Source: Flavobacteriales bacterium (GTDB lineage: Bacteria; Bacteroidota; Bacteroidia; Flavobacteriales_C; GCA-002722245). Taken from it: a stretch of DNA of 64,000 nucleotides. How positions within the stretch are numbered: the stretch's first letter is position 1; each line of letters begins with the position of its first letter. Below the pieces are notes generated by a model. The model saw only the letters and a list, made by a program, of their open reading frames with translations, was not told the DNA's origin and did no database searches. The position numbers and the translations under genes were made by a program. Positions 1 through 9,353 of this stretch are shown piece after piece. The stretch covers positions 31,772 through 95,771 of the forward strand of contig JAHEZL010000021.1 of assembly GCA_023251095.1 (NCBI GenBank), written 5' to 3'.

Positions 1-242
1 TTTTCATTGTTCTGCAATGCGAGATGTAAGCGATTGATCGCGACATCCATCCCTTTCATCAAAAAAGGATCGTGTAAACTTTTGATTTGCGGACGGAAAA
101 AAGTTTTTGCGTCTTCGAAGTTTTCAATGCCCCGGTGCAGGAGCAGTTTGGCTAAAACGGGGTGAATGCCCAATCCGTCGCACAGGGCATTTACTGCAGA
201 AGCAGGAGGTGCCGGATAATCTTCCCGTATTTTTTTTACCAT
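1..242 (-). CDS. recJ: RecJ single-strand-specific exonuclease, N-terminal fragment
   Basis: The reverse strand opens at the ATG ending at position 242 and runs off the left edge, giving about 80 residues. The fragment reads like the start of bacterial RecJ, the 5'-3' single-strand exonuclease of recombination and mismatch repair. It has the segment RGIENFEDAKTFFRP, then a DPFLMKGMD stretch and NRLHLALQNNE, in the order seen just before the DHH phosphoesterase domain. The DHH motifs lie outside the window, so activity cannot be judged. It is divergent from the lipoprotein gene at 285, with only 42 bases between the two starts. Confidence 0.85.
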   Translation of the reverse strand, partial: MVKKIREDYPAPPASAVNALCDGLGIHPVLAKLLLHRGIENFEDAKTFFRPQIKSLHDPFLMKGMDVAINRLHLALQNNE

Positions 243-284
243 TTAAAATTGAATTAACTTCGAGACTTAAAGATCACGTTTTTT

Positions 285-713
285 ATGACAAGAAGAAATA
301 CGACCTACTTAAATTTTGTGATTGTTTTTATTCTGTTTGCATCGTGCAGCGGAGACTTGTCGACGGGAAATACGCCAGCTTTATCGGGTACGTGGATCAT
401 CACTAAAATCAATGAAAGCTCTAATAAACCGGGATATGCGCCCAATGACGGCAGATATGCGAAATACAAATATCTGGATTTGAATCAAAATGCCAAAGGG
501 GCTTTGTGGGGAGGGAAAACCGAGTGGGATGCTTTTGCCACCTGGGACGAAAAAAATAAATTCATAGAATTGCAGGCGAAAGACAGTTCAGCAGTTTTAA
601 AGGATTTTGAAAAATTTACGATTGATTCCGTGAGCACTTATTATCTTCATATTTATAATGTGGCATCTTTTCATGATACGGTGGTGACGAAGGAGATTTT
701 TTTTAAGAAGTAA
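285..713 (+). CDS. Putative small lipoprotein, unknown function
   Basis: 142 residues. A hydrophobic N-terminus (about residues 8-20) ends in FASC, a lipobox that would make Cys21 the lipidated residue. The mature part is hydrophilic, with a G-T-W-I-I-T-K start resembling the first strand of lipocalin-like Bacteroidota lipoproteins, but I do not recognise a named family. It is divergent from recJ and is followed by an AT-rich gap before the giant T9SS cargo gene. Envelope localisation is inferred from the lipobox only. Confidence 0.7.
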   Translation: MTRRNTTYLNFVIVFILFASCSGDLSTGNTPALSGTWIITKINESSNKPGYAPNDGRYAKYKYLDLNQNAKGALWGGKTEWDAFATWDEKNKFIELQAKDSSAVLKDFEKFTIDSVSTYYLHIYNVASFHDTVVTKEIFFKK

Positions 714-902
714 GGATTTCTAAGTGTAAAAAAAATAAGGGGCAATCAAAATTCAATGTAGTATAAATCAATTATTTATGAAAAGATAGTTTTGTTCTGT
801 AAGTGTAAAAACATAATATTTAATATGTTGTAAATCAATTAAATACGCTGTAACTTTTTGCTATTTCCATTTGTTTTCACTAAGATTAAGTAATAATTTG
901 CG
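714..902 (+). promoter_or_regulatory. AT-rich leader of the giant cargo gene with an imperfect internal duplication and promoter-like motif
   Basis: The gap holds no gene. Two imperfect copies of a block are visible, each beginning TAAGTGTAAAAA (near 721 and 800) and containing TAAATCAATT (near 763 and 831), so about 75-80 bases seem to have been duplicated. A TTTG at 870-873, 20 bases upstream of TAATTTG at 894-900, resembles the Bacteroidota TTTG/TAnnTTTG promoter with one base missing, directly before the ATG at 903. A full TAGTTTTG (-7 type) sits at 787-794. Neither promoter is certain. Confidence 0.35.
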
Positions 903-3900
903 ATGACGATGAATAAAAAAAGCATTTGGATCCTATCGGGTATTTTTTTCTTGATGCTTTCAAGTGTTTTTGCAGGTGGTTTGTTCACAGGAAAAAAACA
1001 GATTTCGCTCAACAGTATTTTCAATCAGAATATTCGTTTCACAGAAAACAAAGGGCAACTCAGTCATTATAAAATTGATTGGACGCAGTGTGGTAAAATA
1101 GGATTTTACACCCAGTCGTTCGGGGGTACTGCGTATTTCGCCGACAATGGTATAGGCTTCGGATTTATCAGGGAGAGTTTGGATGAAACAAAACATCCTT
1201 CAAAAAAATACAAAGGCGAAGAGGAGGAGGAAGAAGAGGAAAGTCACATCCTCAACACCACCGGATTTTTTTTAGAGTTTGTTGGAAAAAATCCAAACAG
1301 TTCGCTCATCGGTTTGGGTAAACAAATCACTCAATTCAATTATTATCAGGGCAGCAGCCACATCACCGGTGTAGGGAATTACAACGAGTTGTTGTATCAG
1401 AATTTATACAACAATATCGATTTGAAATATTATATGGCTAAGGGCAAACTGAAATTCGATTATCTGGTGAAAGCCGGAGCCGATGTGAGTCAGATTCAGT
1501 TGCGTTATAACGGCATGAAGAATGTCTCCGTGAACAAAAACGGAGAGCTGGAAATTCTTACCGAATGGGGAAAATTAATTGATGCTAAACCCTATTCCTA
1601 TCAAATCATTGATGGCAAAGAAGTGCCGGTTGACGTAGCTTATATCAAACATGCCAATGGGATTATTGGTTTTGAAATCAGAGGGAATTATGATGCTTCA
1701 AAAACGTTGGTGATTGATCCGCCAACATTGACCTGGGCCACTTTGGTGGGTGCTACCAATGGTGATGGATATTTGTTTGATGTTACTGTGGATACACAGG
1801 GAAATAGTTATGGTACAGGTTGGTACAATCAGGGATTTCCAACGGTGAACCCTGTGGATGTTACCTTTCCCGGCGGAGATGCCATCGTTTTTAAATTGGC
1901 TTCTGATGGAAAAACATTGTTGTATTCTACATGGATTGGCGGTGACGGACAGGAAACAGGGACGGGTGTTGCGGTGAATGCTTTGGGTGAGGCTTTTGTT
2001 TGCGGATTTACCAATAACGCCACTAATTTTCCTGCGGCGGGAACTCCGGTACAGTCGGTTTTAAAAGGGGGCAATGATATTTTTGCATTGCGTTTCGGTG
2101 CAGCGGGAACTCTTGTGTATTCTACTTTTTATGGTGGTACAGGCGAAGATCAGGCTTTTGCCATTGATATAGATGCTACTAACAATGCCTTCATTACAGG
2201 ATATACTACTTCAACCAGCGCATTTGCAACCGGTGGTGCCTTCCAAACAGTTCATGGCGGTGCCTTTGATGCCTTTGTTTTAAAATTAAATCCTAGCGGA
2301 AGCAGTGCTTTGTTTTGTACTTATTATGGTGGAACAGGAAATGATTTAGGGAGAGATATTGTAGTTGACGGTGCCGGTAATCCATACATTGGGGGAGGTT
2401 CAGCATCTGCTACCGGTATTGCAAGTGCCGGATCTTTTGATGCCACTTATGGTGGCGGTGCTTTGGATGGTTTTGTGGCTAAACTGAGTGCCAATGGCGC
2501 TTCCCGTGTATATGGCGCTTATTGTGGAGGAAGCAATGAAGACAAAGTAGAAGCAGTGGATGTAAAATGCAATGGTGAATTGGTGATGTCGGGATATACC
2601 CGTTCCGACAATGTTTCTTTTGTTGCTGTGAATGCCATACAAGCCAACAACGGCGCACCCGGTGGCGGTCCGCGTGATGCCTTTATGCGCAGGGTGAATC
2701 CGGCAGGTACAGCTTTGCTCAACTCTACTTTTATGGGAAGCAATGGCGAAGACGCTGTTAAAAACGGAGATCCTTTTGGTGTTACTGTTCAGCAGCGCGG
2801 AACAGGAGTAAGTGTAAACCGCCTCGGAAATATTGCAGTTTCCATGTGTACTTCTTCTACCGGATTGCCTTTGGTTTCTCCTACTCAGGGAAGTTATGGA
2901 GGTGGGCTGGCCGGCTTAGGCGATGCCTATATTTTTGTGACAGATTCCACGGGAACTTCCATTATTTTTTCAACTTATTTCGGAGGAGACGGAGATGATT
3001 ATCCGGTGTCGGGAATCAAATTTCATCCGGTAGACAATAATGTTTTTGTTGTGGCGGGTAATTCACATTCCAGCGACGGAACTTTTCCGGCAACAGCGGG
3101 ATCATTCATGACCACCCGTCAAACGGCCTTAACCAGCGATCAGCCTTATGTTGTAAAATATACTCAGCTTTTGTGTAAAATTAATGTCACACTTCCTCTT
3201 CCGGCGGCGGCGTGTAAAGGAGATACGATTAAGTTTAGTGCCGATACTTTATGCGGCGGAGCAACACCAACTTATAAATGGACGGTGAATGGAGTAGTGC
3301 AGGTGGGTGAAACAGCCAAAAAGTTTTCCAGCAATAAACTCAACAACAACGATGTGGTGTGTGTTATTTTCAGCAAAATAATTCCGGGATGTTATCCGGT
3401 GACAGAAGCAGATACAGCTTGCGTCACCGTGACGGTTAATCCTTTGCCGGTGATGACTCTGTCCGACGATTCCATTTGTTCGGGTAAAAGTGCCCTGATT
3501 AATGCAGGGGCCGGTTTCACTTCTTATCTGTGGTCGGATGCTACCACTGGTTCGAGTATTACAAAATCCGTTGCAGGCAGCTATTGGGTGGAAGTCACTA
3601 AAAACGGCTGCAAGAAAAGAGATACTATGAATTTAGTACTCAGAACTCCATTGTCGATTTTACCTGATTCTGCTAAAACATGCAATGGAACAAACACAGG
3701 ATATGTAGTTACTTTTAAAATCAGCGGCGGTGATCCTGCATCTTATAAAGTAACAGGATTGGCGGGCACTTTAACAGGAAATGCTTTTACCGGTAATTTG
3801 ATTGCATCAGGCTCTTCTTTTTCACTCATCGTTACCGATAAATACAATTGCGATACAGTGCAATTCAACGGCAGTTTAAGTTGTGGTTGCAGCCCGACAC

Positions 3901-5891
3901 TTACTTTGAGTTCCGATAAATTGATTTGTAAAGGAGATAGCGTTCCGATTACTTTTTCTTTGTCGGGAGCTGTTCCTCCTTACGATGTGGTATACACCGA
4001 CGGCGCCAGTAATTTTACTTTAACTGGAATTACAAATGGTTTTGTAAAATATGTAAAACCTTTGGATACCACTGTTTATACTGCGGTTTCTATAACAGAT
4101 CAAAATGGATGTACTGCTTTATCTACCAGTAAAGTCACGATTACAACAGCTCCTGTTTTTCAGATTTTAGTTACTCCTTCGCATGTCACTTGTTTCGGAT
4201 TTTGTAATGGTTCGGCAGCAGCGCTGGTGAACAACGGAGCGGCACCTTATACTTATTTATGGTCGCCTGTTCCTCCGCAGGGACAAGGCACAGCCAATGT
4301 TTCACAAATGTGTGCGGGCACTTATAAAGTGGTCATCGCAGATAAATACGGTTGTAAAGATTCGGTTTCACCGGTGTTGACCGAACCGCAAAAAATAATT
4401 TATACCATGGATTCCATTGCGGCACACTGCAATAAATTTGATGGAAGTGCAGGTATTACGGTGGTTTCGGGAGGAAGTGCTCCTTTTGATTATCAGTGGG
4501 ATTTGAATACCGGCGGACAAGCAACGGCTGTGGCCGCTAATCTTCAACCGGGAATATATACGGTACTACTCAGCGACAATAAAAATTGTACGGTGACGGA
4601 TTCTGTAGAAGTTTTGAATATAGCGGCTCCTTCTTTTTCTTCAACTTTTACACAACCACTATGCTCTCTCGCATGTAACGGAACCGCTGTGCTCACTAAC
4701 ATTACAGGAGGTACGCGGCCTTTTACTTATGTGTGGACGAGTCCGGTGGGAGTGAGTCCTGTTCTTGTTGACTCCTCTGCTTCTGCATTGTGTGCAGGAA
4801 CTTATAAAGTGCTAGTGACAGATAAATTCTCTTGTAAAGATTCCGCCAATTTTGTTTTAACTGATCCGAGCGTTATTCAGGTTTTAATCACTCCTTCTGC
4901 GAAAACCTGCGTGAACGGATCTTTGCAATTGAGTGCTTTAGCCAGCGGAGGAACGCCCGCTTATACTTACACGTGGTTGGCAGATCCTACTTTAAGCAGC
5001 ACTGTTATTGCCAATCCGGTAGCGACGCCTAACGGAATAAAAAAATATATGGTGAGTGCAAGCGATGTAAATAATTGTCCGCCTGCAACGGCATCAGTCA
5101 CTTTAATTACAAATCCTTCACCCGATTTTATTATCGATTCTGTTCCGGATTGCAATGCAATAACAGTTGATTTTACCAATCAAAGTACAGCATCTACTGT
5201 GAATCATTCTTGTGCCTGGGACTTTGGAAACGGCAGTACATCGGCCATTTGTGATCCTCAGTTTGTTTTTAATGAAGGAACTTATGATATCACACTCACT
5301 GTGACCGATGACAGTTCATGCGTGAAGTCCATCACTAAAAATATTGATCTGCATATTTATGATGCTCCTTTTGCAGCTTATCAGGCAACGCCGCAACCCA
5401 CTACTATTTACGATCCTATGATTTCCTTCACCAATCTGAGCACGGGAGCTACTTCTTATTCGTGGCATTTTGGAACCGGCGACAGTTCCAAACTGGTCAA
5501 TCCGTATTATACTTTTTCTGATACCGGGACTTTTAATGTTTGTTTAAGAGCCATTAATTCGGCGGGTTGTTACAAAGATACTTGTTCGGATATCCGGATA
5601 GATCCTGTAGTATCTTTTTATGTGGCGAATGCATTTACACCCAATGGTGATGGAACGAATGAAGAATTTATTCCTTTCGCTTCGGGTTATGATAATGACG
5701 ATTATGAATTACTGATTTTTGATCGTTGGGGAGAACTGATTTTTAAAAGCACGAATTTGTCGGAGGGATGGGATGGAAGCTATAAAGGTCGGCCGGTTCA
5801 GATGGATGTGTACGTTTGGAAAGTTACTGCACGTGAGCAATACAGCAAAAAAACATTAAGTAAAATCGGAAGAGTTTCCTTAATCAGATAA
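903..5891 (+). CDS. Giant secreted T9SS cargo: DUF7948-like domain, SBBP repeats, SprB-like and PKD domains, CHU_C-type sorting tail
   Basis: 1662 residues. A signal peptide (residues about 1-25) is followed by an ENKGQ-type N-terminal domain (about 45-280). Then come SBBP-like propeller repeats (about 285-750) with recurring YSTxxGGxGxD and DAFVxKL motifs. Cys-rich Ig/PKD-like segments follow, with two SprB-like repeats near 1089 and 1250 (CFGFCNGSA, CSLACNGTA) and two PKD repeats near 1436 and 1518 (WDFGNGS, WHFGTGD). The last ~90 residues (FTPNGDGTNEEF ... IFDRWGELIF ... WDGSYKG) are the gliding-motility-associated C-terminal domain that directs type IX export. A run of eight Glu lies at residues 106-113. 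Role: probably a cell-surface or adhesin-like protein; the ligand is unknown. The start could also be the ATG at 909. Confidence 0.9.
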   Translation: MTMNKKSIWILSGIFFLMLSSVFAGGLFTGKKQISLNSIFNQNIRFTENKGQLSHYKIDWTQCGKIGFYTQSFGGTAYFADNGIGFGFIRESLDETKHPSKKYKGEEEEEEEESHILNTTGFFLEFVGKNPNSSLIGLGKQITQFNYYQGSSHITGVGNYNELLYQNLYNNIDLKYYMAKGKLKFDYLVKAGADVSQIQLRYNGMKNVSVNKNGELEILTEWGKLIDAKPYSYQIIDGKEVPVDVAYIKHANGIIGFEIRGNYDASKTLVIDPPTLTWATLVGATNGDGYLFDVTVDTQGNSYGTGWYNQGFPTVNPVDVTFPGGDAIVFKLASDGKTLLYSTWIGGDGQETGTGVAVNALGEAFVCGFTNNATNFPAAGTPVQSVLKGGNDIFALRFGAAGTLVYSTFYGGTGEDQAFAIDIDATNNAFITGYTTSTSAFATGGAFQTVHGGAFDAFVLKLNPSGSSALFCTYYGGTGNDLGRDIVVDGAGNPYIGGGSASATGIASAGSFDATYGGGALDGFVAKLSANGASRVYGAYCGGSNEDKVEAVDVKCNGELVMSGYTRSDNVSFVAVNAIQANNGAPGGGPRDAFMRRVNPAGTALLNSTFMGSNGEDAVKNGDPFGVTVQQRGTGVSVNRLGNIAVSMCTSSTGLPLVSPTQGSYGGGLAGLGDAYIFVTDSTGTSIIFSTYFGGDGDDYPVSGIKFHPVDNNVFVVAGNSHSSDGTFPATAGSFMTTRQTALTSDQPYVVKYTQLLCKINVTLPLPAAACKGDTIKFSADTLCGGATPTYKWTVNGVVQVGETAKKFSSNKLNNNDVVCVIFSKIIPGCYPVTEADTACVTVTVNPLPVMTLSDDSICSGKSALINAGAGFTSYLWSDATTGSSITKSVAGSYWVEVTKNGCKKRDTMNLVLRTPLSILPDSAKTCNGTNTGYVVTFKISGGDPASYKVTGLAGTLTGNAFTGNLIASGSSFSLIVTDKYNCDTVQFNGSLSCGCSPTLTLSSDKLICKGDSVPITFSLSGAVPPYDVVYTDGASNFTLTGITNGFVKYVKPLDTTVYTAVSITDQNGCTALSTSKVTITTAPVFQILVTPSHVTCFGFCNGSAAALVNNGAAPYTYLWSPVPPQGQGTANVSQMCAGTYKVVIADKYGCKDSVSPVLTEPQKIIYTMDSIAAHCNKFDGSAGITVVSGGSAPFDYQWDLNTGGQATAVAANLQPGIYTVLLSDNKNCTVTDSVEVLNIAAPSFSSTFTQPLCSLACNGTAVLTNITGGTRPFTYVWTSPVGVSPVLVDSSASALCAGTYKVLVTDKFSCKDSANFVLTDPSVIQVLITPSAKTCVNGSLQLSALASGGTPAYTYTWLADPTLSSTVIANPVATPNGIKKYMVSASDVNNCPPATASVTLITNPSPDFIIDSVPDCNAITVDFTNQSTASTVNHSCAWDFGNGSTSAICDPQFVFNEGTYDITLTVTDDSSCVKSITKNIDLHIYDAPFAAYQATPQPTTIYDPMISFTNLSTGATSYSWHFGTGDSSKLVNPYYTFSDTGTFNVCLRAINSAGCYKDTCSDIRIDPVVSFYVANAFTPNGDGTNEEFIPFASGYDNDDYELLIFDRWGELIFKSTNLSEGWDGSYKGRPVQMDVYVWKVTAREQYSKKTLSKIGRVSLIR

Positions 5892-5923
5892 ATGTTCCTT
5901 GCCCCCAAAGCAAGGAACATTTT
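5891..5923 (+). terminator. Strong hairpin between convergent genes, probable bidirectional terminator
   Basis: A perfect 12-bp stem (AATGTTCCTTGC at 5891-5902 pairing with 5910-5921) with a 7-base loop is followed by a short T run. It sits exactly between the stop of the giant cargo gene and the stop of the reverse-strand GH26-like gene. Confidence 0.75.
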
Positions 5924-5937
5924 GGTACCCGTCACTA

Positions 5938-7200
5938 CTAAAAAACTATAATTTTTTGTTTCGAAAAAGCACCCGATCGCAAAGCAATATTTACTACATA
6001 AACACCCGCAGAAATATTTTCATTTAAATTGATTTTCAAATTGATATTTGAATAATCAGAGCTGTTGTAAATTTCTTTTCCGTTAATATCGCTGATGCTG
6101 ATTTCTTTAATTTCTTCGAGAAAGGGGAGTGCAATATTAATTTCTCCGTTGGATGGATTCGGAAAAATATTTATTGAATTAACAGAAGTATCTTCAATTT
6201 GATTGGCATCGCAATCCAGCGTTTGAAATAAAGTTGGCGAAGCATTGAGCCAGAAAGAAGAAGAAATTTCAGCGAGCCATTTTGTTTTAATTGTTGCATT
6301 GTTTTGCACGCGCGTATCGCCCCAGCCCTGACCTATCCACATGGGTTGCGCATTCCAGTTGGCATTGATATACGCCAGTGCTTTAATCACATCTTTGTTG
6401 TTTTGTATGTGTTGAAACAGCGGACCAAACCAGCCATCCCACGAATATCCTGTGGTGATAATATCTCCGCGCGGTGTGGCTTCGGCAATCATTAAAGGTT
6501 TTTGATGACTGCGCGCGAGTGCAATTTCACCAGATCCGTTCGATGCATATTTAAAATGTGAGTAAGCCATCCAATCAACATAATCATCTCCCGGATACCA
6601 TTGTTTTAAATAAGTTGTATCGTTGGAATAGCCCGATCCCTGCCATACATAAGCACAATTGCTCACTCCCGCTAAACGCATTTTATCTACAATTCTTTTA
6701 TAGGCGAGTTTATAAGCTGCAGCATTGTAGTTGTTCCAGGAGCCATCATATTCATACCCTATGCGAAGAAAAACGGGCTGACTTCTTCCTTTGATCCAGT
6801 TGGCCAATTGAAGTAATACGCCATCGCGTGTTCCGTTGTTGATGTTGGCTAGTTCTCCCACCAGATATAAGCCTACTGCCAAAACTGAATTTTTATACAA
6901 AGTATTATCGGTGATGCACTGCGCGCAAATATCACCTCCTCCGTAATTGGTAATGGAGGTCATACCTGCCAATGACGGAATACTGAGATACGTTGTTACG
7001 CCTCCGGGAACGGGCCCACCAACATTCTCAATATATCCGTTATTATTGGGAGAGGCGGATCCTCCGAGAGATCCCAAATCCTGTCCCATTATTAATATAG
7101 CAGTGCCATCGGGCGGTTCAAATTTGGCGCACTGAGCATAAGCCGATCGGGTAAAAATGCTCAGCAACACAAGAACTCCGACTAATTTAAATTTCTTCAT
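5938..7200 (-). CDS. Secreted GH26-like glycoside hydrolase with T9SS type A sorting domain (copy 1)
   Basis: 420 residues: signal peptide 1-22 (cut after SAYA), a catalytic-type domain of about 25-320 and a Por secretion tail of about 338-420 (IFPNPSNGEINI ... ISAGVYVVNI). The core contains FLRIGYEYDGSWN (Glu150) and KPLMIAEATP (Glu240). These are placed like the acid/base and nucleophile of clan-A hydrolases and are closest to family 26 (mannanase/xylanase type) as I remember it. The motif is not the classical HEMNG, so substrate and even activity are uncertain. The next upstream gene is a close paralogue with the same layout. The leader carries a promoter-like CAA/CAAAGTA pair (reverse strand TTG-N20-TACTTTG). 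Confidence 0.65.
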   Translation of the reverse strand: MKKFKLVGVLVLLSIFTRSAYAQCAKFEPPDGTAILIMGQDLGSLGGSASPNNNGYIENVGGPVPGGVTTYLSIPSLAGMTSITNYGGGDICAQCITDNTLYKNSVLAVGLYLVGELANINNGTRDGVLLQLANWIKGRSQPVFLRIGYEYDGSWNNYNAAAYKLAYKRIVDKMRLAGVSNCAYVWQGSGYSNDTTYLKQWYPGDDYVDWMAYSHFKYASNGSGEIALARSHQKPLMIAEATPRGDIITTGYSWDGWFGPLFQHIQNNKDVIKALAYINANWNAQPMWIGQGWGDTRVQNNATIKTKWLAEISSSFWLNASPTLFQTLDCDANQIEDTSVNSINIFPNPSNGEINIALPFLEEIKEISISDINGKEIYNSSDYSNINLKINLNENISAGVYVVNIALRSGAFSKQKIIVF

Positions 7201-7222
7201 AATACTTATTGTAAATAATACA

Positions 7223-7252
7223 CAAAGTACAATATTGTTTTTAAAAAGTCAA
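7223..7252 (-). promoter_or_regulatory. Promoter-like element of GH26-like copy 1
   Basis: On the reverse strand, TTG (7252-7250), 20 bases, then TACTTTG (7229-7223) continuing GTGTAT. The same TA-C/G-TTTGTGTAT block precedes the paralogue at 8585, which supports a real promoter resembling the TTG/TAnnTTTG type. Confidence 0.5.
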
Positions 7253-7258
7253 GGTAAA

Positions 7259-7324
7259 TCTCCCACAGATTTCACAGATTTTCACGGATAAGATCTGTGG
7301 TGATCTGTGAAATCTGCGGGAAAA
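7259..7324. repeat. Intergenic palindromic repeat, copy 1 of 2
   Basis: A 66-base element with arms TCCCACAGATTTCACAGATT (7261-7280) and its near-perfect reverse complement (7302-7321, 18 of 20 pairs). A related copy lies at 54124-54187. Here it sits between two genes on the same strand. It encodes nothing and is probably a dispersed REP-like hairpin. Confidence 0.75.
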
Positions 7325-7325
7325 T

Positions 7326-8585
7326 TTATTTGCTCACCACAATTTTATATTGGGAAATTCCTGTTTCATTTCTAATGCTCACAATGTAAATCCCATCGGC
7401 TACTTTTTCATTCAAAGATATTTTCACAAGACTTTCCGAAAACGAAAATTCTCTGAATACACTTTCACCATTGAGATTTCTGATGTTGATTTCTGATGGA
7501 TGACTGAGTGAAATATTAATATTTCCGTTGGAAGGATTGGGATACACGTTCACGGAATTCACTCCTTCATTTTGTATTTGTGTTGAAGTCCATGAACAAT
7601 CTAAAGTCTGAAATAAAGTAGGAGAGGCTTTCAACCAGAATGAAGTGTTGATTTCAGCGAGCCATTTTGTTTTGATGGTGCTGCTGTTTTCAATGCGCGT
7701 ATCACCCCACCCTTTTCCTGCCCACATGGATTGCCCATCCCAGTTGGCATTGATGTATGCCAATGCTTTAATCACATCTTTATTGGTTTGAATGTGCTGA
7801 AACAAAGGGCCGAACCATTTGTTCCATGAATAATTAGAATTGATTATATCTCCCTGCGGAGTAGATTCGGCTATCATTAAAGGTTTATGATGTGCCCGTG
7901 CAATGGCCATTTCGGGAGCACCTTTGTTGCTGTACATAAAATGAGAATAGGCCAGCCAGTCAACATAATCATCTCCGGGATACCATTGTTTCAAAGTGGC
8001 GGTATCGCTCGTATAGCCGCAGCTTTGCCATACATAGGCGCAGTTGGTGACACCATTTGCGCGAAATTTATCAACGATTCTTTTGTACGCTAATTTGTAA
8101 TCGGCGGGATTATAATTGTTGTACGATAAGTCGTATTCATAACCGATGCGCAAAAAAACCGGTCGGTTTCTTCCCTTGATCCAATCGCCCAATTGTTGAA
8201 TCAATGCATCGCGCTGACCATAGTTAATGGCACTTAATTCATTCACTAGCCACAAGCCAATCACCAGCGCTGAATTTGAAAAATTAGTGTTGTCGGTAAT
8301 GCATTGCGCGCAAATGTCGCCCGCGCCGTAGTTCACGTTTGTAGTGACACCCTGTAAATAAGGGAAATCAGTGTAAGTGGTAATACCGCCCGGAGTAGGA
8401 CCACCTACATTTTCCATATAGCCGTTGTTGTGTGAAGAAAATCCGCCTACTGATCCGAGATCTTGTCCGAGGATGAGTAAAGCATTTCCATTAGGTGGTT
8501 CAAACTTTGCGCATTGCGCGAAAGCACTTGGTGCAAAAAAAGGCACAAGCAAGAGCACACAAATAAATTTGTTGAAGTTTAACAT
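7326..8585 (-). CDS. Secreted GH26-like glycoside hydrolase with T9SS type A sorting domain (copy 2)
   Basis: 419 residues from the chosen ATG at 8585. An in-frame start 30 codons upstream exists, but it would place a hydrophobic stretch before the true signal peptide (MLNFNKFICVLLL ... SAFAQC) and run over the likely promoter at 8622-8650. The protein parallels copy 1 along its whole length: CAKFEPP start, FLRIGYEYDLSYN with the candidate acid/base Glu, KPLMIAESTP with the candidate nucleophile, and a C-terminal NVYPNPSNG sorting domain. Probably exported by the T9SS to act on an extracellular polysaccharide. The pair looks like an old tandem duplication. Substrate not determinable by reading. 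Confidence 0.65.
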   Translation of the reverse strand: MLNFNKFICVLLLVPFFAPSAFAQCAKFEPPNGNALLILGQDLGSVGGFSSHNNGYMENVGGPTPGGITTYTDFPYLQGVTTNVNYGAGDICAQCITDNTNFSNSALVIGLWLVNELSAINYGQRDALIQQLGDWIKGRNRPVFLRIGYEYDLSYNNYNPADYKLAYKRIVDKFRANGVTNCAYVWQSCGYTSDTATLKQWYPGDDYVDWLAYSHFMYSNKGAPEMAIARAHHKPLMIAESTPQGDIINSNYSWNKWFGPLFQHIQTNKDVIKALAYINANWDGQSMWAGKGWGDTRIENSSTIKTKWLAEINTSFWLKASPTLFQTLDCSWTSTQIQNEGVNSVNVYPNPSNGNINISLSHPSEINIRNLNGESVFREFSFSESLVKISLNEKVADGIYIVSIRNETGISQYKIVVSK

Positions 8586-8621
8586 AAGTATAGGGTTTAG
8601 GTTGTTATTGTATAACATACA

Positions 8622-8650
8622 CAAACTAGCAAATAAAAATGAGAAAACAA
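8622..8650 (-). promoter_or_regulatory. Promoter-like element of GH26-like copy 2
   Basis: Reverse strand TTTTG (TTG at 8650-8648), 19 bases, TAGTTTG (8628-8622) followed by TGTATG. It matches the leader of copy 1 and supports the start at 8585, leaving a leader of about 30 bases. Confidence 0.5.
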
Positions 8651-8653
8651 AAT

Positions 8654-8825
8654 AAAATCCCTCTTGCCTTCGCACATTAATGCCCTCACACTCTCCCTTT
8701 TTTCAAAGGGAGAAGTGCGGTACTCATCTATTTTCACAACATGCTTTTCAGGAAATGCTAGCTAACCAACTTCCTCCTTTGGAAAAGGAGGAGTGCGTTG
8801 ATAGTGCGAGGGGAAGGAGGATTTT
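8654..8825 (+). repeat. MITE-like dispersed repeat, copy 1
   Basis: A 172-base non-coding element beginning AAAATCCCTC and ending GGAGGATTTT, so the ends are imperfect inverted repeats (8 of 10). It contains two hairpins: CTCCCTTT/AAAGGGAG at 8693-8712 and CTCCTTT/AAAGGAG at 8774-8790. The same element, with the same two hairpins, recurs at 38536-38724, and a half copy lies at 48655-48763. No transposase is present nearby. Confidence 0.75.
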
Positions 8826-8836
8826 GTGAATGAAAT

Positions 8837-9349
8837 TTACAACAACTTCGCATTCACCTTAAACAGCGTGTAAATATCAATGGTATAATCCTTCGAAATA
8901 ACCTGATCGGTTACGGTATTTACTCTGAGGATAAACTTATCGGCTTTTATGTATTCTTTCAATTCATCGCCCGAACTGGTAAGATCAATTGTTTTGCCTG
9001 CCGCCGAATCTACATTATTATTCCACGCAATTTTCTTTTCACTTAAACCCTCGGCATTGATGTATATTTCTATCGATTTTAAAAATCCGAAATTCCCGTT
9101 GTTGGGATCATGCACTGTCAATGTCATTTTGCTGAGTGAAATTTTATCCACCAGATTTTTATTGGTGTTGTTGTTTTCAAATTCACTTTGCGAATTGGTG
9201 GTGACATCTGGAGTAAGCACATCTATAGGTAAACTAATGCCGGTAGAAGAGGGAACGGTGGCCGACGACGTATAATCGATGTTGAATTCGGTTAGTTTTT
9301 CACAACCCGAAAAGACTATCGCCAGACAAAAAAATAAAATAATTCTCAT
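8837..9349 (-). CDS. Putative lipoprotein, unknown function
   Basis: 170 residues from the ATG at 9349, the start that gives a lipoprotein signal MRIILFFCLAIVFSGC with Cys16 in the lipobox. A longer in-frame start at 9385 would lie inside the acyl-CoA dehydrogenase gene. The mature part is rich in Asn, Thr and Ser and contains strand-like segments, with no recognised motif. The start is four bases past the stop of the acyl-CoA dehydrogenase, so the two genes are probably co-transcribed and perhaps translationally coupled, although no functional link is evident. Confidence 0.65.
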   Translation of the reverse strand: MRIILFFCLAIVFSGCEKLTEFNIDYTSSATVPSSTGISLPIDVLTPDVTTNSQSEFENNNTNKNLVDKISLSKMTLTVHDPNNGNFGFLKSIEIYINAEGLSEKKIAWNNNVDSAAGKTIDLTSSGDELKEYIKADKFILRVNTVTDQVISKDYTIDIYTLFKVNAKLL

Positions 9350-9353
9350 AGGT

